Source: Chloroflexota bacterium
Lineage (GTDB): Bacteria > Chloroflexota > UBA6077
Direction: 5' to 3'
DNA: 22,202 nt
Assembly (NCBI GenBank): GCA_021806765.1
Contig: JAJZQR010000067.1
Span: 1-22,202, forward strand
The stretch's first letter is position 1. Each line of letters begins with the position of its first letter. The notes under the pieces are model-generated. The model was not told the origin of the DNA. It did no database searches and saw nothing but the letters and a program-made list of their open reading frames with translations. This document shows positions 1-6,581 of this stretch, in pieces. The translations under genes and the position numbers were made by a program.

Positions 1-229
1 AACAGCCGGATTGTTGTGGCACCTGCAGCCTCCTTATGGAGCGTTACGGGTTGCTGTCGGCGGATTCCACAGCCGGTCCATGGAGCGTCATCGTCCTACA
101 GATCTTCCGTGGGTACGTCTCCCCCCGGACATACTTTATAAGTATGTACTACTATATAGGCAGATGTTAAGGTATCATTGCGGCCAAGGCATGTCAACAG
201 CTTTGTGCCGGAGAACAGGAGGAGATGAG
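1..229. other. Non-coding upstream region
   Basis: No credible coding sequence is seen here. The reading frame of the following gene stays open through the region, but the translation looks random and the good ribosome binding site lies only at the right end. Two short words recur (ACAGCCGG at 2-9 and 69-76; ATGGAGCGT at 36-44 and 80-88). The stretch from about 129 to 180 is clearly AT-richer than its surroundings and probably holds the promoter of the next gene. Confidence 0.6.
129..147. promoter_or_regulatory. Inverted repeat, candidate operator/promoter
   Basis: ACATACTT (129-136) and AAGTATGT (140-147) are perfect inverted copies separated by TAT. The element sits in an AT-rich patch 83 bases before the start codon of the isocitrate-lyase-family gene. 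TATAAG (137-142) or TATATA (153-158) could serve as a -10 box, but no convincing -35 box is seen. The geometry fits a dimeric repressor site; the regulator is unknown. A related sequence lies upstream of accDA at 2463-2482. Confidence 0.4.
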
Positions 230-1099
230 ATGAACAAGGGTGCTCTTCTCAGAAGGCTGATCGAGAAAGGCGAAATCGTCATGGCTCCGGGAGTGTACGA
301 CGCCTACTGCGCCAGGATGGTCGAGCAGGCGGGCTTTCAGGCCGTCTCGGTCACGGGGAACGCGGTCTCGGCCTCGCTGCTGGGCCGGCCGGATGTGGGC
401 TTGCTGACCATGTCCGAGATGGTGGAGAACAGCCGCAGGATCGCCAACGCGGTAGAGATCCCGGTGATCTCTGACGCCGATACCGGCTACGGGAACGCCA
501 TCAACGTGATCCGCTCGGTGCGGGAGTTCGAGGCGGCCGGAGTGGCTGCCATCCATCTCGAGGACCAGGAGACGCCCAAGCGGTGCGGCCATATGGCCGG
601 GCCGCGGCGGGTGATCCCGCTGGAGGAGATGCTGGGCAAGCTGGAGGCGGCCCTCTGGGCCCGCAAGGACCCGGACTTCGTCATTATTGCTCGAACCGAC
701 GCGGCCAAGGCGGAAGGGTTGGATGGTGCGATCCGGCGGGCCAAAGCCTATTCGGAGTTGGGTGCGGACATGATAACCGTCCACACGACGGAGGGGCGCG
801 AGGCCCTGAAGGCGATAGCCGAGGCCATCGACAAGCCGCTCACGGTGAACATGGACGAGGCGGGGCAGGCCTGGCGGGTCCCCTTGGAGGAGCTGCAGGC
901 GATGGGCTACCGGCTGGCCAGCTACGCCGGCACGATTCGCTACTCCGTCGCCTGGGCCGCCCAGAACGCACTGAGAGAGTTGAAGAGCAAGCGCACGACC
1001 CTGGAGTTGCAGGATCGCATGGTCTCCTTCCAGGAGTACAACGCCATCCTTGGCCTGGAGGAGATCCAGGCACTCGGCGACCGCTTCGGAGCCCGGTGA
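230..1099 (+). CDS. Isocitrate lyase/PEP mutase family protein
   Basis: A 289-aa protein of the isocitrate lyase/phosphoenolpyruvate mutase superfamily. These are cytoplasmic TIM-barrel enzymes that make or break C-C or C-P bonds next to a carboxylate (2-methylisocitrate lyase, oxaloacetate decarboxylase, carboxyphosphonoenolpyruvate mutase and others). Seen in the sequence: the Mg-binding DADTGYGN motif with Asp82 and Asp84, LEDQ at about 111-114, and the family signature KRCGH with Cys119. The length is that of the short subfamily and not of true isocitrate lyase. The ATG at 230 is chosen because AGGAGG lies about 6 bases before it and family homology begins there. The next gene converges from the other strand with only 22 bases between stops. 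The Cys in KRCGH favours a lyase over a phosphonomutase, but the exact substrate cannot be read from the sequence. Confidence 0.85.
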   Translation: MNKGALLRRLIEKGEIVMAPGVYDAYCARMVEQAGFQAVSVTGNAVSASLLGRPDVGLLTMSEMVENSRRIANAVEIPVISDADTGYGNAINVIRSVREFEAAGVAAIHLEDQETPKRCGHMAGPRRVIPLEEMLGKLEAALWARKDPDFVIIARTDAAKAEGLDGAIRRAKAYSELGADMITVHTTEGREALKAIAEAIDKPLTVNMDEAGQAWRVPLEELQAMGYRLASYAGTIRYSVAWAAQNALRELKSKRTTLELQDRMVSFQEYNAILGLEEIQALGDRFGAR

Positions 1100-1121
1100 A
1101 CCCACAGTTCCAGGACAATCG

Positions 1122-2375
1122 TTAGCCCATTCGGTCCGCGGGCGCCAGACCGACTTGCCTCGGCACAAAGATCAGAGCCGCGCCTACCCCCATCAAGACG
1201 ACGAAGGCGCCCGTGACGAGGGCGGCAGCGAAGCCAAAGCTGTCGACGATGAGGCCGAGAGCCAGGGGGCCGAGCACCACTCCGAGATCGGCTGTGAATC
1301 GGTACATGCCCATTCCCCTGCTTACCAGGGGTTCCGGCACCAGGTCCGCCACCAGGGCCGAAAGCATGCTGTTGGAGAGGACTCCCATGGATATCAGTAT
1401 GGTGGCGATGACGAAGACCGGCGTGCTGGTGTCGCCCAGGAGAATGCACAGGTTGCCGACTACCAGCGTAAGCAGCCCGGGGATCAGAAGCAGTTTCTTG
1501 CCAACCCGGTCTGAGAGCGCGCCGCTGGGCAGGTTGATGACTATGGTGAAGACCGAGCCGGTGGTGAGGATCGCTCCGATGAACCCCGGATCGAGCCCCA
1601 ATACCGCACCGGCGTACAGGGGGAGCAGGGAGTTGCGCATCCCGTGGCGATTGAAGAAGTTGACGAAGGTTCCCAGGTAGACGGTGACCAGGGCCGGCCA
1701 GTTGGGAACCGTCGATGCCGCGGAGCCCTCGCGGGCTCGCCGGCTCGAGGAAGGACCTTCTGATCGCTGCTCCTCCCCGGGATGGGACGCCTGTACGGCG
1801 TCCGTCCTAGAGGTCACCAGAAGGTTCAGCGGGAAGGAGATGAAGGGGGTGAGCGCGCAGAAGATGAAGGCCGCACGCCAACTGAAGAGGGTGCCGAGAT
1901 AACCGCCGATGGCGGGGCTGATGGCCTGGCCGAACAGCATGGCGCTCATGTAGAAGCCGAGGACGGTGCCACGCTGGCCGGGGGGCGCGATCCGGGCAAG
2001 CAGTATCAGGGCGACGGTGGACATGATGGCGGAGCCGAATCCCATCGCCGTCCGGAAGAAGATCAGCTGCTCGAGGCTGGTCGAGAACGCCGCCAGGGCA
2101 GCCGCAGTGCCGGACAGCAGGATTCCGATAGTGAACAGCCGGGTTGGACCGATCCTGTCGGTGAGGGCCCCTGCCGGCAAGTCCATCACCAGCCGTCCCA
2201 GGCCGAAGCCCGAGGCCACCAGGGCCACCTGGGCGGCAGAGGAGCCGAAGTAGTCCTTCAGCGCCGGCATCAGGGGGGACACTATGTTGTTGCCCAGATT
2301 GGCGATGACGACGGTGAGCACTACGGCCGCGACCCCGGCAGACAAACCGCGCTCTTGGGGCATCTCTATCTTCAC
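1122..2375 (-). CDS. MFS transporter
   Basis: A 417-aa major facilitator superfamily permease with about 12 hydrophobic segments. The characteristic loop-2 motif appears as GALTDRIG (about 68-75) after TM2, with a second copy, GALSDRVGKK, in the C-terminal half. The protein begins with a hydrophobic segment and has no signal peptide. Substrate unknown; the general look is of a drug or metabolite exporter. The central loop between TM6 and TM7 is an Arg/Ser/Glu-rich stretch of about 35 residues that appears to be encoded by a repeat-like segment (see 1718-1805). The start is uncertain. GTG at 2375 is given; ATG at 2363 (Met5), with GAGGGG upstream, is also possible. The gene is divergent from accDA and convergent with the isocitrate-lyase-family gene, so its job cannot be inferred from an operon. 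Confidence 0.85.
   Translation of the reverse strand: MKIEMPQERGLSAGVAAVVLTVVIANLGNNIVSPLMPALKDYFGSSAAQVALVASGFGLGRLVMDLPAGALTDRIGPTRLFTIGILLSGTAAALAAFSTSLEQLIFFRTAMGFGSAIMSTVALILLARIAPPGQRGTVLGFYMSAMLFGQAISPAIGGYLGTLFSWRAAFIFCALTPFISFPLNLLVTSRTDAVQASHPGEEQRSEGPSSSRRAREGSAASTVPNWPALVTVYLGTFVNFFNRHGMRNSLLPLYAGAVLGLDPGFIGAILTTGSVFTIVINLPSGALSDRVGKKLLLIPGLLTLVVGNLCILLGDTSTPVFVIATILISMGVLSNSMLSALVADLVPEPLVSRGMGMYRFTADLGVVLGPLALGLIVDSFGFAAALVTGAFVVLMGVGAALIFVPRQVGLAPADRMG
1785..1803. repeat. Hairpin palindrome inside MFS coding sequence
   Basis: GGACGCC (1785-1791) and GGCGTCC (1797-1803) are perfect inverted copies around a five-base loop, inside the part of the MFS gene that encodes the hydrophilic central loop. 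The adjacent bases (about 1740-1784, read on the minus strand) resemble the short dispersed repeat phrases common between genes in bacteria (CATCC..GAGGAGC..CGA..GAAGG). This suggests an in-frame repeat insertion. Confidence 0.4.
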
Positions 2376-2462
2376 CCCTCATCGTGAGGATCATGGCATC
2401 GAGGGCTCCAGTGGCACCGCTGCCTTCGAGCGTAGTGGGCCGGCCGCGGGGCGTAGCAGATT

Positions 2463-2482
2463 ATACGTCTATAACTATGTAC
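2463..2482 (+). promoter_or_regulatory. Candidate promoter/operator of accDA
   Basis: An AT-rich island in the divergent region between the MFS gene and accDA. It carries ATAC-GTC-TATAACTATGTAC, which closely matches ATAC-TT-TATAAGTATGTAC at 131-149 (12 of 13 bases identical over the right part). TATAAC at 2470-2475 could be a -10 box about 75 bases before the accDA start. No good -35 box is visible, and the inverted repeat is degenerate compared with the first copy. Confidence 0.35.
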
Positions 2483-2551
2483 AGCACCACAGCACAGCAG
2501 GTAGAATTCATCCAGTCGCCTTTCCCAATCTCACCGTCTAGGAGGCTCAGG

Positions 2552-4357
2552 ATGGCAAGGCTCTTTGGCCGGCGGACCGTTGGGGATACCGAGCAGGACT
2601 CGGCCTCCCAACCCACAGCCCAGCCTTGCGAGGGCTGCGGGAGCGACCTCGCAGCAGATGCGCTCTACTCTCGTTTCAAGGTCTGCTCGGGCTGTGGACG
2701 CCACTACCCCCTCTCAGCCCACGAGCGCATCGCCCTGCTTGCCGATGCCGGTACCTTCAAGGAGACCCTCTCCAGTCTCTATTCGACCGATCCCCTTGGC
2801 TTCGTGGACAAGATACCCTATCGAGAGCGGCTCGATGAAGCGCGCCGCAAGACTGGCCTTGCTGATGCCGTCGTGACCGGGCTCTGTCGAATCGAGGGCC
2901 ATCCTGCGGTCCTGGCGGTGTTGGATTTCCGTTTCCTGGGCGGCAGCATGGGCTCTGTGGTTGGAGAGAAGATCGCAGCAGCCTGCGAGATGGCCATCAA
3001 GAAGCGGTTGCCCCTCGTCGCCGTGACCTGCAGCGGGGGAGCCCGCATGCAGGAGGGGATGCTCTCCCTCGCTCAGATGGCCAAGACCGCGGCGGCCGTG
3101 CGACGGCTCCACGCGCGACGGGTGCCCTTCATCGTTCTCTTTGCGAATCCCACCACCGGTGGCGTCTACGCTAGCTTTGGGACCCTCGGCGATGTACTGC
3201 TGGCGGAGCCACGGGCTCTCGTCAGCTTCGCCGGCCCTCGCGTGGCCAAGGCGCTTGCAGCCGATGGGCAGGCTGAGATCCCTCGAACCGCCGAGTTCAT
3301 GCTGGAGAATGGGCAGATAGACGGCATCGTCCCGCGACCCAGATCGAGAGAGGTAATTGGCGAGCTTCTCAGTCTGTCCACCGGCGGGCACTTGAAGTCG
3401 TCGGGTCGTTCCTCGCGGCCCCCTGTTCAGGAAACGACCGTAGGCGCCTGGGCAGCTGTGGAAAGGGCGCGGCACGACAACCGGCCGACCTCCATGGACC
3501 ACCTCCACAGGATGCTCTCCTCTTTCGTCGAGATCCATGGCGACCGGGCTGTGGGGGATGATCCTGCTGTGGTGTGCGGTCCCGCCGATATGGACGGCCA
3601 GGCAGTCATGGTGATCGCCCAGGAGCGCGGGCATCGAGAAGACTCTTCCCATCATGGGGGTCACATGCGCCCGGAGGGGTACCGAAAGGCCCAGAGGGCG
3701 ATGGGGCTGGCAGCCAAGTGGGGGCTTCCGCTGCTCACTCTCATCGATACACCGGGGGCGGATGCCGGCCTCGAGTCGGAGGCCGGAGGACTGGGGGGGA
3801 CCATATCGCACTCGATGGCGGTAATGTCCGATCTGCCCACACCTGTGCTTTCGGTGGTGATAGGTGAGGGCGGGAGCGGTGGGGCCCTGGCCCTGGGAGT
3901 GGCCGACCGGGTGCTGATGATGGAGAACGCCATCTACTCGGTGATCGCTCCGGAGGGGGCCGCGGCGATCCTCTATCGGGACTCTACCCAGGCGCCCAAC
4001 GTTGCCCCGTCCCTGAAGCTGACTTCTCACGACCTGATGACCCTTGGCCTGGTCGATGGGCTGGTGCCGGAACCAGCGGGGGGAGCCCATCTGGACCACG
4101 AGCGCGCGGCGTTGCTGCTCAGAAGGGCCATCAGGGATGAACTGGCTTCCCTGTCCACCGAGCCAATCTCACAGCTGCTCAAGAGACGGTATGAGCGGTG
4201 GCGCCACATAGGGCGTACCACGACCGCCGTGGCAGTGGCCGCCGAGCGGCTGGCCGGTCAGATCGAGACAGGCGTTCGGGGGAGCGCTCAGAAGCTCACT
4301 TTCCTGGCCCAACAGATCCCCAGCCAGGTGCGAAGAGTCAGGAGCGAACAAGAATAG
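2552..4357 (+). CDS. accDA: Fused acetyl-CoA carboxylase carboxyltransferase (AccD-AccA)
   Basis: A 601-aa fusion of the beta and alpha carboxyltransferase subunits of acetyl-CoA carboxylase, which transfer CO2 from carboxybiotin to acetyl-CoA to give malonyl-CoA for fatty acid synthesis. The AccD half starts with the zinc ribbon Cys26-X2-Cys29 and Cys45-X2-Cys48, followed by the conserved SGGARMQEG segment. The AccA half begins near the VERARHDNRPT region (about residue 300) and has the IHGDRA, GHMRPEGYRKA, IDTPGA and GEGGSGGALA motifs, ending with the usual helical C-terminus. The ATG at 2552 has GGAGG at 2541-2545 in front and places the zinc ribbon near the N-terminus as expected. Biotin carboxylase and biotin carrier genes are not in the window. 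Transcription ends at the strong hairpin just downstream, so the gene is probably monocistronic. Such fusions are known in some bacterial lineages; most bacteria keep two genes. Confidence 0.95.
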   Translation: MARLFGRRTVGDTEQDSASQPTAQPCEGCGSDLAADALYSRFKVCSGCGRHYPLSAHERIALLADAGTFKETLSSLYSTDPLGFVDKIPYRERLDEARRKTGLADAVVTGLCRIEGHPAVLAVLDFRFLGGSMGSVVGEKIAAACEMAIKKRLPLVAVTCSGGARMQEGMLSLAQMAKTAAAVRRLHARRVPFIVLFANPTTGGVYASFGTLGDVLLAEPRALVSFAGPRVAKALAADGQAEIPRTAEFMLENGQIDGIVPRPRSREVIGELLSLSTGGHLKSSGRSSRPPVQETTVGAWAAVERARHDNRPTSMDHLHRMLSSFVEIHGDRAVGDDPAVVCGPADMDGQAVMVIAQERGHREDSSHHGGHMRPEGYRKAQRAMGLAAKWGLPLLTLIDTPGADAGLESEAGGLGGTISHSMAVMSDLPTPVLSVVIGEGGSGGALALGVADRVLMMENAIYSVIAPEGAAAILYRDSTQAPNVAPSLKLTSHDLMTLGLVDGLVPEPAGGAHLDHERAALLLRRAIRDELASLSTEPISQLLKRRYERWRHIGRTTTAVAVAAERLAGQIETGVRGSAQKLTFLAQQIPSQVRRVRSEQE

Positions 4358-4376
4358 CCTCGTCCCGGCCGCCTCC

Positions 4377-4408
4377 AGCCCGCCAGCAAGTTGCCGGCGG
4401 GCTTTTTC
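4377..4408 (+). terminator. Intrinsic terminator after accDA
   Basis: AGCCCGCC (4377-4384) pairs with GGCGGGCT (4396-4403). The loop can extend the stem through GCA/TGC, and five T residues follow (4403-4407). It begins 20 bases after the accDA stop codon. Confidence 0.9.
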
Positions 4409-4485
4409 TGTATGCCAGCTTCCTTGCCCAGCACCCGTTGGGAGCAGCTCGCTCCCTCGCCAGCGCCAGGCCGGCGAAGACCCGA

Positions 4486-4491
4486 TATAAT
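4486..4491 (+). promoter_or_regulatory. Consensus -10 box (TATAAT) for the glycosidase gene
   Basis: A perfect TATAAT lies in otherwise GC-rich sequence, about 120 bases before the proposed GTG start and just after the accDA terminator. The bases 17 upstream (about 4463-4468) do not resemble a -35 box, so strength is uncertain. Confidence 0.5.
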
Positions 4492-4613
4492 GGAGAAACG
4501 GGATCTGGTGTGATGCCTGACCTGCGTACAAGTGCCTTATGGTACCCGGCCACCGGCGAAGCCGAGGGCCGCAACCTGAGGCGGTCGATCATGAGATGCT
4601 GAGGAGGCAACTG

Positions 4614-6173
4614 GTGGAGACGATGGAGCCGAGAGATCGATCCAGGGACCCCGGCAGGGTCAGCCGCCGGCAGCTACTTGGTTACCTGTCGGCGCTTGCT
4701 GCTGGCGTCGCCTTGAGCCCTGCTACTGTCTCGGCTCGCCCCGAGGGTGAACCCCCTCTGGCGTCGGATCTCCCTCCCGCACAGACCCAGCTCCCCGATA
4801 CCCGAGACGGGGCTCTGCAATCCCAGAAGGAGTCGATCGAGGCCGGTGTCGCCGGGGGGAACACCCTGCCATCCGACATCCCCACGCGATCCCCGAGCGA
4901 AGCGGTAGCCAGCTGCCTCGCTCGACGGCAGCCGGAAGAGCAGAAGCATACGGCGCCGAGCGCGCTCCAGCAACTCCTCGCCACACCGCTGTCGCAGTCG
5001 AGGATCGGTTTGAACAGCTGGCCGATGCTGGAGGAATCGGAAGAACTCGACCTCGGCCACTTCCGGTTCGCCATATCGCCCTACGTCCCCTTCGTTGACG
5101 ACGGAAAGCAGCGGTTCCTGCTGTTCGGCAACTACCCTCTCATAGGCGGTTTCCGCGGTAGAGACTACGTGGAGGACGTGCAACGTCGCATGTTCGACCG
5201 AGCGGTCTGGGTCATGGCCAACGGCTGCCAGGGCACGGTGGTGGTCGAGTTCGATCGGCCCTTGAGCACTGACAGAGTGGGTCACATAGTTCGCGCCCTC
5301 TACGATTACGGTGTTCGGACCATCATCTGGGGAAACGAACCTAACGATCCTGGTGCCGCATGGCGCGACAATCTTCCCGAACTGGTCAAGATCTTCTCGG
5401 CCGCGGCCGATACGAGGAAACGGTACAATCTCGACGATCTCGAGCTGGCGCTTCCGGGGATGGCCTATTTCGGGCAGGGTGAGTACCTGCAGAAGCTGCT
5501 CCAAACCTTCGATGCGCTTCTACCCGGGTGGAGCGACGGCTCCTCCAAGTACCTTCCCTTCCAGAGGGTGACCGATCACTACTATGGCCCGATAGATGGG
5601 TTCCTGCAGAGACTGACCGAGATGCGGCAGACGATGGCGAAAGTGGGTCTAAACGACCTGAAGTTCGATCTGGCGGAGGTGGGCAACCCCACCGTCAATC
5701 AGGGGCCGCTGGTCACCGACCAACAGCTGGCGGAAGGCTACATCCCTCAGATTACCTCCCTGGCCGTTGCCTCCGGCATGATGGATCGGTTGTACTTTTA
5801 CTCTGCGCTGGACGCTGGAGACGACAGGTACTCCCTGACGAGGATCGAGAACGGCGGTCTGGTCATGAAGCCTTCGTACCAGGCTTTCGTCACGATGGCC
5901 AGGCTGCTGTCGAGGCTTTCCAACATCTCCTGGTCGGAAACCGGCGAGACGATGAGGGTGGATGGAAGCCGAACCGACGGCGTGGAGTTCACCGTCGTCT
6001 GGTCGAAAGTGACCGACAGGGATGTCGTCGTGCCCGTGCCTCCCGGCAAGAGGGTCTTCGACGCCCTCGGTTCGGAGGTGAAGCTCCCTGACCCTCAACA
6101 GGTGGCTCTGAGTCCGAGGGTCCACCCGGCTCTGGCCGGGACCGCACGGGTTCTCTTCTCCCGACGCTCCTGA
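4614..6173 (+). CDS. Tat-exported glycoside-hydrolase-like protein (clan GH-A type)
   Basis: A 519-aa secreted protein. The N-terminus has a twin-arginine signal (SRRQLLGYLS, Arg18-Arg19, then an Ala/Leu-rich segment ending near VSA-RP at residue 41), followed by a Pro/Ser-rich, low-complexity linker to about residue 125. The rest looks like a TIM-barrel glycosidase: WGNEPND carries a candidate acid/base Glu242, and FDLAEVGN a candidate nucleophile Glu355. The spacing and the NEP motif match clan GH-A families such as GH39 or GH5, but the family is not certain. The C-terminus (about 450-519) looks like a small beta domain. GTG at 4614 is chosen because GAGGAGG lies 6 bases upstream; ATG at 4623 and ATG at 4539 are alternatives. 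It stands alone between the accDA terminator and a non-coding stretch. The natural substrate cannot be inferred. Confidence 0.7.
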   Translation: METMEPRDRSRDPGRVSRRQLLGYLSALAAGVALSPATVSARPEGEPPLASDLPPAQTQLPDTRDGALQSQKESIEAGVAGGNTLPSDIPTRSPSEAVASCLARRQPEEQKHTAPSALQQLLATPLSQSRIGLNSWPMLEESEELDLGHFRFAISPYVPFVDDGKQRFLLFGNYPLIGGFRGRDYVEDVQRRMFDRAVWVMANGCQGTVVVEFDRPLSTDRVGHIVRALYDYGVRTIIWGNEPNDPGAAWRDNLPELVKIFSAAADTRKRYNLDDLELALPGMAYFGQGEYLQKLLQTFDALLPGWSDGSSKYLPFQRVTDHYYGPIDGFLQRLTEMRQTMAKVGLNDLKFDLAEVGNPTVNQGPLVTDQQLAEGYIPQITSLAVASGMMDRLYFYSALDAGDDRYSLTRIENGGLVMKPSYQAFVTMARLLSRLSNISWSETGETMRVDGSRTDGVEFTVVWSKVTDRDVVVPVPPGKRVFDALGSEVKLPDPQQVALSPRVHPALAGTARVLFSRRS

Positions 6174-6214
6174 GCTGAGCCCACTCTGCTTAGCCTTCGC
6201 GAGGACGAAAGAGA

Positions 6215-6346
6215 ATGTTGCTGGGTACCTTCTATGAAGGGGTGGAGATTCATCGCGAGGAGAAGATGGTCTTCGCCCGCTTCCTTGCGCCCCATCGCGT
6301 GATCTCCACCTGTGTGGCGGTGGGGTACCGTGACAAATGGACGTGA
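6215..6346 (+). pseudogene. Remnant resembling the N-terminus of adenosylcobinamide amidohydrolase
   Basis: A 43-codon open frame from ATG 6215 to TGA 6344-6346 contains VFARFLAPHRVISTCVAVG. From memory this looks like the beginning of CbiZ-type adenosylcobinamide amidohydrolases, where a phrase like FxxPHRVxS is followed by a glycine-rich turn. The resemblance stops near residue 37, and no continuation is found in any frame, so it would be a decayed fragment. GAGGA about 9 bases upstream could be a residual ribosome binding site. A real short protein or chance likeness cannot be excluded. The rest of the 6174-6581 interval holds no other gene I can support. Confidence 0.3.
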
Positions 6347-6483
6347 CTCGCTGATCGCCCACGGCAGCCTTTGCTCTTCTCAGCCCAGTCTCGCGTTTCC
6401 CAAAGCCGAATTTGTCTCGAATGATGGTCCGGGCGAGTGCGTTCTCGCCCCCCAGGACGTGAGCGAGAGTTGCGCCCGCGGTA

Positions 6484-6514
6484 TTGGCCGTTCCCGGCGG
6501 ATCGGTGCTAAGAT
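6484..6514 (+). promoter_or_regulatory. Possible promoter of the kdpD-C/kdpE pair
   Basis: TTGGCC (6484-6489) and TAAGAT (6509-6514) with a 19-base spacer resemble a sigma-70 promoter about 68 bases before the proposed GTG start. The spacer is longer than ideal and the boxes are partial matches. Confidence 0.3.
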
Positions 6515-6581
6515 CTCATCATGCAGCCTGATTCGTGGGGGGCTGACTGGTTCTCCTGGTCCTTCGGATGGAGGTGTGGCA

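Noticed and set aside
2..88. Repeated words ACAGCCGG and ATGGAGCGT near the left edge
   Set aside because: Two copies each with different spacing; too short to call an iteron or a repeat array.
2714..4099. 461-codon minus-strand open frame opposite accDA
   Set aside because: Antisense shadow of a fully recognised gene.
6312..6581. Extending the KdpD-C kinase to the upstream GTG/ATG codons in the same frame
   Set aside because: The upstream translation is low in protein character, lies over a likely promoter, and the strong GGAGGT site fits GTG 6582.
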